A stretch of 7,262 bases of DNA from Gemmatimonadaceae bacterium (lineage in GTDB: Bacteria; Gemmatimonadota; Gemmatimonadetes; Gemmatimonadales; Gemmatimonadaceae). The stretch lies in the NCBI GenBank assembly GCA_025453855.1, contig JALOPO010000078.1:1-7262 (forward strand), written 5' to 3'. A program made the position numbers and the translations under genes. The notes beneath the pieces were generated by a model. That model was not told the origin of the DNA, searched no databases, and worked only from the letters and a program-made list of their open reading frames with translations. Below are positions 1 through 7,262 of this stretch, piece by piece; position 1 is the stretch's first letter, and every line of letters begins with the position of its first letter.

Positions 1-779
1 GTGCCGCCGTACCACTCGTAGCCGCGATCGCTCCAGTAGCCGCCGTTCCGCTCGCGCATGAAGGTCACGTGCGTGAGGTACTTGGTGTTCTTGTAGCCGA
101 GCTTCACCGGCGAGTGCACACGCGCCGGCGCGCCGTACATGGGCGAGAGCGGGCGATCCTCCTTCGCCACCACGATCATCGTCTGCGGGTGCATCGCGCT
201 GTCGAGGTCCCAGCTCTCGTGGTAGTCCTCGTCGAACGAACGGAAGTCGACGTACGCGGCCCCCGGGGTCACGCCCGCGAGGCGTGCCAGCTCGGCCAGC
301 GGCACGCCGGTGAAGACGGCCGACGCCGTCCACCCCTCGACGCAGTAGTGGTTCACCTGCTGCCGCAGCCGCGCCATGCGCTGCAGCGCCGCGAGGTCGA
401 GCGCGAGCGGGCGCTGCACCGCACCGTCCACCTGCAGGCGCCACGGGCCGCGCGCCGACTCGTCCCACGTCGGCACGCGATCGGAGACGAAGTAGCCGGG
501 GAAGTCGCTCCCCGCGACCGGCTTGCCGGGCGAGCCGTGATCGCGGCTCGAGGCGCGGAAGAGCGCGCGTTCGAGCTTCTCGTTCTGCGCCCCCACCGCC
601 TTGAGCAGCCGCTTCGTGCCATCGGTGCCGCGCGCATCGCACGCGGCCACCAGCGGCGCCGCGAGCGCCAGCGACGACAGGCGCAGGAAGCCGCGTCGGT
701 CGAGCGCGCCGCGCGCGCGCAACCGCTCGAGCGCGAGGTGCACGAGATCGTCGGCGAGTCGGACGGGATCGGCTGCCAT
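1..779 (-). CDS. Sulfite-oxidase/MsrP-like molybdopterin-dependent oxidoreductase, Tat-exported (3' end outside window)
   Basis: The 259 visible residues are a molybdopterin (Moco) oxidoreductase of the sulfite oxidase/MsrP fold. The signature NHYCVEGW places the Moco-ligating cysteine at C146, followed by the conserved FTGVPL stretch and an HSPVKLGYK segment at about 222-230. The N-terminus has a twin-arginine signal DRRGFLR (27-33), a hydrophobic stretch, and a lipobox-like LVAAC ending at C47. I infer export of the folded, cofactor-loaded enzyme by Tat, possibly as a lipid-anchored protein. The sequence runs off the left edge after YEWYGG, where family members usually end, so few residues should be missing. 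The ATG shares one base with the stop of the upstream cytochrome gene (TGATG), which supports this start and translational coupling. MsrP relatives repair methionine sulfoxide in periplasmic proteins and others oxidise sulfite; the true substrate cannot be read from sequence. The cytochrome b next door is the likely electron partner. Confidence 0.92.
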   Translation of the reverse strand, partial: MAADPVRLADDLVHLALERLRARGALDRRGFLRLSSLALAAPLVAACDARGTDGTKRLLKAVGAQNEKLERALFRASSRDHGSPGKPVAGSDFPGYFVSDRVPTWDESARGPWRLQVDGAVQRPLALDLAALQRMARLRQQVNHYCVEGWTASAVFTGVPLAELARLAGVTPGAAYVDFRSFDEDYHESWDLDSAMHPQTMIVVAKEDRPLSPMYGAPARVHSPVKLGYKNTKYLTHVTFMRERNGGYWSDRGYEWYGG

Positions 780-1615
780 CACGCCTCCGGGGTCGTCGGG
801 GCGACCGCCACCGCCGCGGTCGCGCGCGGTGCGCGGGCCGGTCCCCAGTTGGCGAACGGGCGCGCGTTGCGCGCCTCGGGGCTCCAGCGATCGGCGTCGT
901 AGCCGCCGGTCGTCATCGCGCGCAGGGCATACGGATCGACGAGGAAGACCATCGCCACGTGCGCGAGCACCAGCACGCCCAGCGCGAGCATCGCCGCGAA
1001 GTGCCACCAGCGTGCCCACGCATAGCCGCCGTAGAGCGCCGTGAGCCAGCCGAGCGTGACCGGCTTCCAGATGGCGAGCCCGCTCGTCACCGAGACGGCG
1101 CCGCAGGCGAGCATCGCCGTGTAGGCCTGCTTCTGCAGCGCGTTGTGCTTCCCCTGGTGCGGGTGCGCCGGCGTGCGCCGCAGGTAGAAGCGCGCCATGG
1201 CGATCGCGTCGCGCCAGTCGCCGCGCACGGGCACGATCGTGCGCCAGCGCCCGTGTCGCGCGAGGTGCGCGACGTAGACGAGCGCGTTGAGCACGAAGAC
1301 CCACATCATCGCGAAGTGCCAGTGGCGCGCGCCGCCCAGCCAGCCGCCGAGCGTGAGCCAGGCGGGGACCGTCATCCCCTCCCACGGCCAGAGCGCCCAC
1401 GGGGCATCGCCCTTGCGCGCGAACGCCGGCGAGGCGTTGAAGATGCGCAGCCCGCTGGCCGCCATCGCGACGAGTGAGGCGGCGCTGATCCAATGCGTGA
1501 GGCGCACCACCAGCGCGTGACGTGGCGCGGGCGCTGCCGTCGCCATCGCGAAGCGGACCGGTGCGCTGGTGACGGTCGTGCCGGTTGACGGGTCGTGCGT
1601 GGGTGGCTGGTCCAT
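779..1615 (-). CDS. Cytochrome b561-type (b/b6 domain) membrane protein, electron partner of the molybdoenzyme
   Basis: This is a four-helix heme-b membrane protein of the prokaryotic cytochrome b561 / Ni-hydrogenase b-subunit type. With the start used here (278 residues), helices lie at about 41-58, 98-118, 164-183 and 203-225. Candidate heme ligands are H41 (RLTHW), H98/H100 (ARHWHF), H117, H205 (WWHF) and H219 (LAHV). It probably passes electrons between the quinone pool and the exported molybdoenzyme encoded immediately downstream; the genes overlap by one base. It is not the ferric-reductase-like MsrQ (YedZ) that normally serves MsrP, so the pair is MsrPQ-like in layout only. The start is uncertain. 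ATG at 1615 has a weak GGA six bases upstream and leaves about 50 bases of leader after a candidate promoter. ATG at 1657 (MTGTPNAHP) and at 1546 (MATAAPAP) are alternatives. The frame stays open to 1762, but the added residues look non-coding. Confidence 0.88.
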   Translation of the reverse strand: MDQPPTHDPSTGTTVTSAPVRFAMATAAPAPRHALVVRLTHWISAASLVAMAASGLRIFNASPAFARKGDAPWALWPWEGMTVPAWLTLGGWLGGARHWHFAMMWVFVLNALVYVAHLARHGRWRTIVPVRGDWRDAIAMARFYLRRTPAHPHQGKHNALQKQAYTAMLACGAVSVTSGLAIWKPVTLGWLTALYGGYAWARWWHFAAMLALGVLVLAHVAMVFLVDPYALRAMTTGGYDADRWSPEARNARPFANWGPARAPRATAAVAVAPTTPEA

Positions 1616-1670
1616 GCGGGATCCGTGGTCCGGGTGAGCGTTGGGGGTGCCGGTCATCACGGCACGCGCC

Positions 1671-1699
1671 ACGTAGCCACAGGCCCGTCGGCGAGTTCC
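1671..1699 (-). promoter_or_regulatory. Candidate ECF-type promoter for the cytochrome-molybdoenzyme pair
   Basis: On the minus strand GGAACT (1699-1694) resembles an ECF-sigma -35 box with its AAC core. A 17-base spacer ending in GG leads to CTACGT (1676-1671). Transcription would start near 1665, just before the ATG at 1657 and about 50 bases before the ATG at 1615. Two further sites, upstream of the sigma gene and the DUF417 gene, share the box and the spacing. This is motif reading only, with no statistical test. Confidence 0.35.
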
Positions 1700-1807
1700 A
1701 TCCCACCCGTGATCGTGCAGCGCGAATCGTCGCCACGCCACCCGCGCACCGCACGGCCGCACCGGATGGCACGGTCGCGCGCCTCGTCACGCTGTCGCAG
1801 CGGCGCG

Positions 1808-1836
1808 GGAACCGGGCGCCGCGCTCACGGATAGGT
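1808..1836 (+). promoter_or_regulatory. Candidate autoregulatory ECF-type promoter of the sigma factor gene
   Basis: GGAACC (1808-1813) is followed by 17 bases ending in GG and then ATAGGT (1831-1836). The layout matches the candidate sites at 1699-1671 and 3365-3337. ECF sigma factors commonly transcribe their own operon, and this would give a leader of roughly 55 bases before the GTG at 1899. The divergent intergenic region (1616-1898) otherwise shows no gene, strong stem-loop or repeat that I can support. Confidence 0.35.
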
Positions 1837-1898
1837 CGGGGGCGACGATCGCGCCGGGCTCGGCGCGCGCCCCCGCCGACTTCCGCGTCATCGCCCGC

Positions 1899-2519
1899 GT
1901 GACCGCCACCGACCCGCCCGACGCCGTCTCCGTCGCCTTCGAACGCGAGGTCCTGGCGCTGCTCCCGGATCTCGCGCGCTACGCGCGCGCCCTCACGCGC
2001 GACGCAGCCGACGCCGACGATCTCGTGCAGGAGACCTTCCTGCGCGCGTGGCGCGGCTGGCACACCTTCGATCGCGCGCGCGAGCTGCGACGCTGGCTGC
2101 TCGCGATCTGCCATCACGCCTTCATCCGCTCGCGCGAGCGCGCGCGACGCATCCAGCTCACCGACGAGGGCACCGACGCCGAGCTCGAGGCGCTGGCCGC
2201 GGCACGTGGCCACGCCGCCGCGGCACGCGAGGGGCTCGACGTGCGCCTGCTCGCGATGGACCTCGGCCCCGCGATTCGTGCGGCGATCGATGCGCTGGCG
2301 CCGCCGTTCCGCACCGTCGTGCTCCTCGTCGACGTCGAGGGCGCCAGCTACGACGAGGTCGCCACGCTCCTCGGCATTCCCATCGGCACCGTGCGGTCGC
2401 GCCTCTTCCGCGCGCGACGCGTGCTGCAGGAGGCGCTGCTCGAGCACGCGCGCGACGCCGGCTTTCGCACCGTCGCGCCCACCCCGCAGACCATCACCCC
2501 GACCGCTCCCGCCCCATGA
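1899..2519 (+). CDS. ECF-family RNA polymerase sigma factor (sigma-70 regions 2 and 4)
   Basis: The 206-residue protein has the two-domain layout of an extracytoplasmic-function sigma factor. Region 2 spans about 15-84, with the core-binding segment DADDLVQETFLRAWRGW at 38-54 and the -10-recognition part around RRWLLAICHHAFIRSRERAR. Region 4 spans about 122-183, with DALAPPFRTVVLLVDVEG and a helix-turn-helix YDEVATLLGIPIGTVRSRLF (151-170) that reads the -35 box. Region 3 is absent, as expected. A Pro/Thr/Ala-rich tail of about 18 residues ends the protein. The start is GTG with no clear Shine-Dalgarno. The stop overlaps the start of a zinc anti-sigma gene (ATGA), the classic sigma/anti-sigma arrangement. 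It probably responds to an envelope or thiol-oxidative signal and may transcribe itself, the divergent molybdoenzyme pair and the convergent DUF417 gene. Confidence 0.95.
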   Translation: MTATDPPDAVSVAFEREVLALLPDLARYARALTRDAADADDLVQETFLRAWRGWHTFDRARELRRWLLAICHHAFIRSRERARRIQLTDEGTDAELEALAAARGHAAAAREGLDVRLLAMDLGPAIRAAIDALAPPFRTVVLLVDVEGASYDEVATLLGIPIGTVRSRLFRARRVLQEALLEHARDAGFRTVAPTPQTITPTAPAP

Positions 2520-2788
2520 CCGCCACCCCGCCTCTCACCACTCCGATCGACTGCGAGACCGCCGTGCGCCGTCTCTGGGACTACATCGACGGCGCCCTCG
2601 CCGAGCACGCCGCCGTGGAGGTCGCGACGCACCTCGCCGCGTGCGCGAAGTGCCCGCCGCACTTCGCCTTCGCACGCTCGTTCCTGCTCGCGGTCGGCCG
2701 CACCGCGACCATCGCGCCGCACGGCGCCGCCACGCGCGAGCGCGTGCTGCGCGCGCTCGAGGCGGAGGGGTTCAGTCGCGCGGGGTGA
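2516..2788 (+). CDS. Zinc-binding anti-sigma factor (ZAS, RsrA-like spacing)
   Basis: This 90-residue soluble protein has the zinc anti-sigma motif H39-x3-C43-x2-C46 (HLAACAKC) in a helical domain beginning DCETAVRRLWDYIDGAL. The extra cysteine C13 lies 26 residues before H39. RsrA of Streptomyces coelicolor uses C11, H37, C41 and C44, so all intervals match with a shift of two. In RsrA, oxidation releases zinc, forms a disulfide and frees the sigma factor. I infer the same switch here. These are the only three cysteines. There is no transmembrane segment, so it should sense a cytoplasmic signal, unlike RseA-type membrane anti-sigmas. The ATG overlaps the sigma stop (ATGA), has no evident ribosome site and is probably translationally coupled. 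Its 3' end overlaps the convergent DUF417 gene by 17 bases. It lies in a frame that stays open further upstream, so the start rests on the overlap and the domain boundary. Confidence 0.9.
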   Translation: MTATPPLTTPIDCETAVRRLWDYIDGALAEHAAVEVATHLAACAKCPPHFAFARSFLLAVGRTATIAPHGAATRERVLRALEAEGFSRAG

Positions 2789-3293
2789 ACCGCGCGGCGC
2801 GGCGTGCGCGCGCGAACGCATGCAACGACACGCCGAGCAGGACGATGTCCTTGACGAGGAACTGCCCGGTGCCCCCGAGTGCCGGGAAGCCGAGCGCACG
2901 ATCCCACGCCCCGGGCGCCGTGACGAGGAAGCTCACCGTGGTCGCGAAGGTCGCGGTCGCGAGCGCGGCCCCGAGCATCGCCGCGCGCGGGAAGCGGCGA
3001 TCCGTCGCGAGCAGCGCCGCCGCCACCAGCTCGATCACGCCGATGGCTGCCGAGACCGCGCCCGTTCCCGCGATCGCGTAGCTCCACGCGAGCAGCGGCG
3101 TGCTCTCCACCAGCGGACGGATCCCCTCCGCCTCGGGGCGCGTGAACTTGAGTGCGCCGATCGCCGCCAGCGTGACGATCAGCCCCCAGTGCGCGACATG
3201 CTCGCCGAGCGTGGCACCGGCTGTCGTGGCGCGCGCGGTCGCCGCGTCGGTGGCGCGGGCGTGGAGCGGGACGGCGTGGGCGAGGAGGCGCAT
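2772..3293 (-). CDS. DUF417 (YkgB/RclC-family) inner-membrane protein
   Basis: The 173-residue protein has about four hydrophobic helices (about 34-48, 73-95, 106-126, 145-162). It carries the DUF417 signature KFTRPEAEGIRPLVESTPL (49-67), the conserved SFLVTAPGAW (121-130) and GFPALGGTGQFLVKDIVLLG (135-154). The Escherichia coli member, RclC (YkgB), belongs to the rcl operon induced by reactive chlorine; its biochemical role is unknown. I assign family membership firmly and function only by analogy. An N-terminal stretch of about 30 residues precedes the first helix. ATG at 3293 is preferred; TTG at 3299 would add two residues. The gene is convergent with, and overlaps, the anti-sigma gene, and a terminator separates it from lpdA upstream. 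A candidate ECF-type promoter lies at 3365-3337, suggesting it belongs to the sigma factor's regulon rather than to the sucB-lpdA operon. Confidence 0.88.
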   Translation of the reverse strand: MRLLAHAVPLHARATDAATARATTAGATLGEHVAHWGLIVTLAAIGALKFTRPEAEGIRPLVESTPLLAWSYAIAGTGAVSAAIGVIELVAAALLATDRRFPRAAMLGAALATATFATTVSFLVTAPGAWDRALGFPALGGTGQFLVKDIVLLGVSLHAFARARRAARFTPRD

Positions 3294-3336
3294 GAACAAC
3301 TCGGCGTCGGGTGTGGCGTGGACGGAGGCGAGCCAT

Positions 3337-3365
3337 CAATTGCCGCGAAGGGCTCGATGAGTTCC
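3337..3365 (-). promoter_or_regulatory. Candidate ECF-type promoter for the DUF417 gene
   Basis: On the minus strand GGAACT (3365-3360) is followed by a 17-base spacer ending in GCGG and then CAATTG (3342-3337). The box, spacing and terminal GG match the candidates at 1699-1671 and 1808-1836. The site lies between the lpdA terminator and the DUF417 start and leaves a leader of about 40 bases. Confidence 0.33.
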
Positions 3366-3385
3366 CGCCCATGCCACGAATCGAA

Positions 3386-3418
3386 CGCGCCCCGTCGGCG
3401 AGTGGCCGACGGGGCGCG
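3386..3418 (-). terminator. Stem-loop terminator downstream of lpdA
   Basis: A perfect 14-bp G+C-rich inverted repeat (arms 3386-3399 and 3405-3418, five-base loop 3400-3404) lies 22 bases past the lpdA stop. On the minus strand it is followed by TTCGATTCG, a weak T-rich tail rather than a full run of T. It probably ends the sucB-lpdA transcript and insulates the DUF417 gene. Confidence 0.75.
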
Positions 3419-3440
3419 ACGCACGGCAGGCCGCCGCCGC

Positions 3441-4850
<1,410 letters not shown>

Positions 4851-4856
4851 GTGCTG

Positions 4857-4862
4857 TCCCTT
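4857..4862 (-). promoter_or_regulatory. Ribosome binding site of lpdA
   Basis: AAGGGA on the minus strand lies six bases before the lpdA ATG and overlaps the TAA of sucB (4863-4861). It is the only strong Shine-Dalgarno among the genes of the window, and it fixes the lpdA start. Confidence 0.75.
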
Positions 4863-6108
4863 ACTCCACCAGCATCGCCGCGGGGTCTTCCATCAGCTCC
4901 TTCACGCGCACCAGGAAGAGCACCGCCTGCTGCCCGTCGATGATGCGGTGGTCGTAGCTGAGGGCGACGTACATCATCGGCCGGATCACGACCTGGCCGC
5001 CCACCGCCACCGGGCGATCCTGCGTCTTGTGCAGGCCGAGGATGCCGACCTGCGGGTAGTTGATGATCGGCGTCGAGATCAGCGACCCGAAGACGCCGCC
5101 GTTGGTGATCGTGAACGAGCCGCCGGTGAGGTCGTCCATCGCCAGCTTGCCGTCGCGCGCCTTCTTCGCGAGCGCGGCGATGTCGCGGCTGATGTCGAGG
5201 ATCCCCTTGCGGTCGGCGTCCTTGACGTTCGGCACCACGAGCCCGGCGTCGCTGGCGACGGCGATGCCCATGTTCACGTAGTTCTTGTAGATGACCGCGT
5301 CGCCGTCGATCTGCGCGTTGACCACCGGGTAGGCCTTGAGCGCCTGCACCGCCGCCTTGACGAAGAACGGCATGAACGAGAGGCGGACGCCGTGGTCCTT
5401 CTCGACCTTCTCCTTGAGCCGCTCGCGGAGCGCGCTCACGGCGGTCATGTCGATCTCGTTGAACGTCGTGAGGTGCGCCGTGCTGTGCTGCGCGAGCAGG
5501 AGGTTCTCGGCGATGCGCTTGCGGCGCGTCGTCATCTTCTCGCGCACCTCGCGCTCGCCACTGCGCACGATCGGCGCGGGGGTCGGGGCGGGGCGCGGTG
5601 CCGGGGCGGGCGTCGGGGCCACCGGCGCGGGTGCGGCCGGCGCCCCGGCTGCCCCGTTCCCGCCGCCCATCGCCTGCACCACGTCGGGCTTGCTCACCAC
5701 ACCGCCGCGCCCCGTCCCCGTGACGCCGGCCAGGTCGACCCCCGCCTCGGCCGCGACCTTCCGCGCCGCGGGACTCGCCTTCACGTCGCCACTCGCGGCC
5801 GCCGGTGCCGCGGCCGCCGCCGGAACGGTCGCCGGCGCTGTCGCCGCGGCGGGCGCCGGCGCCACCGCCTCGCCCCCGTCGGCGATCTCGCCGAGCACCG
5901 TGTCCACGTGCACCACGTCGCCCTCGGCCGCGATCCGCTTCGCGAGCGTCCCGCCCTTCAGCGCCGGCACCTCGACCGTGATCTTGTCGGTCTCCAGTTC
6001 GACGAGCGTCTCGCCAGGCGCGACGGCCTCGCCTTCCTGCTTCAGCCAGCGGGAGACGGTGGCCTCGACGATCGACTCGCCGAGCGGGGGTACCTTGATC
6101 GCGATCAT
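4861..6108 (-). CDS. sucB: 2-oxoglutarate dehydrogenase E2, dihydrolipoamide succinyltransferase
   Basis: This 415-residue protein is the E2 core of the 2-oxoglutarate dehydrogenase complex (TCA cycle). It transfers succinyl groups from its lipoyl arm to CoA. Domains in order: a single lipoyl domain (1-77) with lipoyl-lysine K42 in ETDKITVEV; an Ala/Pro linker (about 81-106); a peripheral-subunit-binding domain (about 110-146, ASPAARKVAAEAGVDL then GTGRGG); a second Ala/Pro linker (about 149-181); and a catalytic domain from about 188, beginning MTTRRKRIAENLL. The active-site motif is SYDHRIIDG, with H387 and D391. One lipoyl domain and the catalytic-domain sequence (TTFNEIDM, YPVVNAQIDG, SFTITNGGVFGSL) favour succinyl over acetyl or branched-chain transfer. 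ATG at 6108 opens directly into the conserved MIAIKVPPLGES; no Shine-Dalgarno is visible and the frame is open upstream only as antisense to the next gene. It forms an operon with lpdA; sucA is not adjacent. Confidence 0.96.
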   Translation of the reverse strand: MIAIKVPPLGESIVEATVSRWLKQEGEAVAPGETLVELETDKITVEVPALKGGTLAKRIAAEGDVVHVDTVLGEIADGGEAVAPAPAAATAPATVPAAAAAPAAASGDVKASPAARKVAAEAGVDLAGVTGTGRGGVVSKPDVVQAMGGGNGAAGAPAAPAPVAPTPAPAPRPAPTPAPIVRSGEREVREKMTTRRKRIAENLLLAQHSTAHLTTFNEIDMTAVSALRERLKEKVEKDHGVRLSFMPFFVKAAVQALKAYPVVNAQIDGDAVIYKNYVNMGIAVASDAGLVVPNVKDADRKGILDISRDIAALAKKARDGKLAMDDLTGGSFTITNGGVFGSLISTPIINYPQVGILGLHKTQDRPVAVGGQVVIRPMMYVALSYDHRIIDGQQAVLFLVRVKELMEDPAAMLVE

Positions 6109-6216
6109 GAGCGGCAATCGGTAGGGAAGAAGCGCGCGGCCGGTACGGGCGCCGGCCTCTCGCGAGGCCTCGCGCGCGGGCACGCCGAAGATAACCCCCT
6201 GACCCCTCGTTCCCCC
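6109..6216. other. Divergent intergenic region between sucB and the MDR dehydrogenase
   Basis: These 108 bases must hold promoters for both flanking genes. The only A/T-rich island is around 6187-6195. It reads GATAAC on the plus strand (6190-6195) and TTATCTT on the minus strand, either of which could be part of a -10 box, but no matching -35 is evident. The sucB side is rich in inverted repeats: a 6-bp stem with a TCGC loop at 6154-6169, and GGCCGG/CCGGCC at 6138-6143 and 6152-6157. These could fold in the sucB leader, but none has a T-run and I assign no function. Confidence 0.4.
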
Positions 6217-7257
6217 GTGCGCGGCCTCGTCCTCAAGGGACATGGCGGAGTCGATCAGCTCGAGCTCCGCACCGACCTCCCCGATCCCCCGCCGCCGACC
6301 GGCCACGAGGTGCGCGTGCGCATCGCGGCCGCGGCCCTCAATCACCTCGACCTCTTCGTGCTGCAGGGGATCCCCGGGGTCACGCTCACTCCCGACTGGA
6401 TCCCGCTCGCGGACGGCGCCGGCACGGTGGACGCCATCGGCGACCGCGTGACCTCGGTGCGTGTCGGCGACCACGTGGTGATCAACCCGGGGCTCTCCTG
6501 CCGCGCGTGCGAGTACTGCCTCGCCGGCGAACAGCCGCTCTGCCCGCGCTTCCGCCTCCTCGGCGAGCATCGTCCCGGGACGGCGGCCGAACTGTGCGTC
6601 GTTCCCGAGTGGAACGTGCGTACGGTGCCGGCGTCGATCGCGCCGCACGAGGCGGCGGCGTTCACCCTCGCCACGCTCACCGCCTATCGCATGGTGGAGA
6701 GCCGCGCGCGGGTGCGGGCCGGGGAGCGGGTGCTGATCTGGGGGATCGGCGGTGGCGTGGCGCTGGCGGCGCTGCAGCTGTGCGCCTCGCGCGGGGCGAC
6801 GACGTGGGTGACGAGCTCCGATCCGCAGAAGCTCGGGCGCGCCCGTGCCCTCGGCGCCGATCACCTCCTCGACCACGCGCGGCAGGACATCCCCCGCGAG
6901 ATCCGCGAGGCGACAGGGAAGGCGGGCGTGCACGTGGTGATCGACAGCGTCGGCGAGCAGACGTGGGCGCGCTCGCTCGCGTCGCTCGGTCGGGCGGGGC
7001 GCCTCGTCACCTGCGGCGGCACCTCGGGGCCGATGGTGCAGACCGACGTGCGCCGCCTCTTCTGGAACCAGTGGTCGCTGATGGGATCGACGATGGGCTC
7101 CGACGACGAGTTCGATGCCATCGTGGCCGCCTTCCGCGCCGGGCGCCTGCGGCCACCCATCGACTCGGTCTGGCCGCTCGCGCATGCGCGCGAGGCATAC
7201 GAGCGGCTCTCGAGCGGGCGGCAGTTCGGCAAGGTCGTGCTGCAGGTGGCCGCGTGA
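6217..7257 (+). CDS. Zinc-type MDR family alcohol dehydrogenase / quinone-reductase-like oxidoreductase
   Basis: The 346-residue protein is a medium-chain dehydrogenase/reductase with an N-terminal GroES-like domain and a Rossmann domain. The structural-zinc cysteines are present (C95, C98, C101, C109 in GLSCRACEYCLAGEQPLC). The catalytic-zinc pattern of true alcohol dehydrogenases is not: the usual catalytic cysteine position reads ALNHLDLF (40-47), and GHE is replaced by ADGAG (65-69). The nucleotide-binding loop is VLIWGIGGGVALAALQL (172-188), followed by SSDPQKLGRARALGAD. This matches the subgroup annotated as zinc-binding dehydrogenase or NADPH:quinone reductase-like. It probably performs a two-electron NAD(P)H reduction of a carbonyl, enone or quinone; the substrate is unknown. 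The start is GTG at 6217, giving MRGLVLKGHGG as in relatives, without a Shine-Dalgarno. The frame is open far upstream only as sucB antisense. It diverges from sucB and is probably functionally unrelated. Confidence 0.9.
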   Translation: MRGLVLKGHGGVDQLELRTDLPDPPPPTGHEVRVRIAAAALNHLDLFVLQGIPGVTLTPDWIPLADGAGTVDAIGDRVTSVRVGDHVVINPGLSCRACEYCLAGEQPLCPRFRLLGEHRPGTAAELCVVPEWNVRTVPASIAPHEAAAFTLATLTAYRMVESRARVRAGERVLIWGIGGGVALAALQLCASRGATTWVTSSDPQKLGRARALGADHLLDHARQDIPREIREATGKAGVHVVIDSVGEQTWARSLASLGRAGRLVTCGGTSGPMVQTDVRRLFWNQWSLMGSTMGSDDEFDAIVAAFRAGRLRPPIDSVWPLAHAREAYERLSSGRQFGKVVLQVAA

Positions 7258-7262
7258 CCGGT

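Noticed and set aside
69..902. Plus-strand 277-codon open frame antisense to the molybdoenzyme
   Set aside because: Arg/His/Val-rich shadow; the minus strand carries the NHYCVEGW motif and Tat signal.
5560..5860. Repetitive G+C-rich stretch that looks like tandem repeats
   Set aside because: It encodes the Ala/Pro linkers between the lipoyl, subunit-binding and catalytic domains of sucB and has no independent repeat unit.
6208..6213. A fourth GGAAC (minus strand) upstream of sucB as another ECF promoter
   Set aside because: It lacks the GG at the shared spacing and sits about 100 bases from the sucB start, so one five-base match is not enough.

Overview
The window is very G+C rich, with G or C at most third codon positions, and its seven genes are tightly packed. 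It looks like a chromosomal segment of a free-living, respiring bacterium. The mix of genes would suit Gemmatimonadota or a similarly G+C-rich phylum, but nothing here fixes the taxon. I see no mobile element, CRISPR array, tRNA or rRNA. No gene-free stretch exceeds 300 bases; the longest is about 283 bases, at 1616-1898.

Left part (1-3293): a possible stress-response block. A minus-strand pair encodes a di-heme-type cytochrome b561 membrane protein (779-1615) and a Tat-exported sulfite-oxidase/MsrP-like molybdoenzyme (1-779, cut by the window edge). The two share a TGATG stop/start junction. Diverging from them, on the plus strand, is an ECF sigma factor (1899-2519). It overlaps by ATGA a 90-residue zinc anti-sigma factor (2516-2788) whose Cys/His spacing matches the redox sensor RsrA. 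Convergent with this pair, and overlapping it by 17 bases, is a DUF417 (RclC/YkgB-type) membrane protein (2772-3293), a family linked to reactive-chlorine resistance. Upstream of each of the three transcription units lies a GGAAC box followed at identical spacing by GG, a candidate shared ECF promoter. My main hypothesis is a small envelope redox/chlorine-stress regulon: the anti-sigma senses oxidation, the sigma factor is released, and the molybdoenzyme-cytochrome pair and the DUF417 protein are made.

Right part (3386-7257): central metabolism. sucB (2-oxoglutarate dehydrogenase E2, 4861-6108) and lpdA (E3, 3441-4850) form a minus-strand operon with a 10-base gap and end at a strong 14-bp stem-loop (3386-3418). 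The E1 gene (sucA) is not adjacent. Diverging from sucB, across 108 bases, is a zinc-type MDR alcohol dehydrogenase/quinone-reductase-like gene (6217-7257) that keeps the structural-zinc cysteines but not the usual catalytic-zinc motif.

Many long open frames antisense to these genes are by-products of the G+C-rich codon usage and are not annotated.
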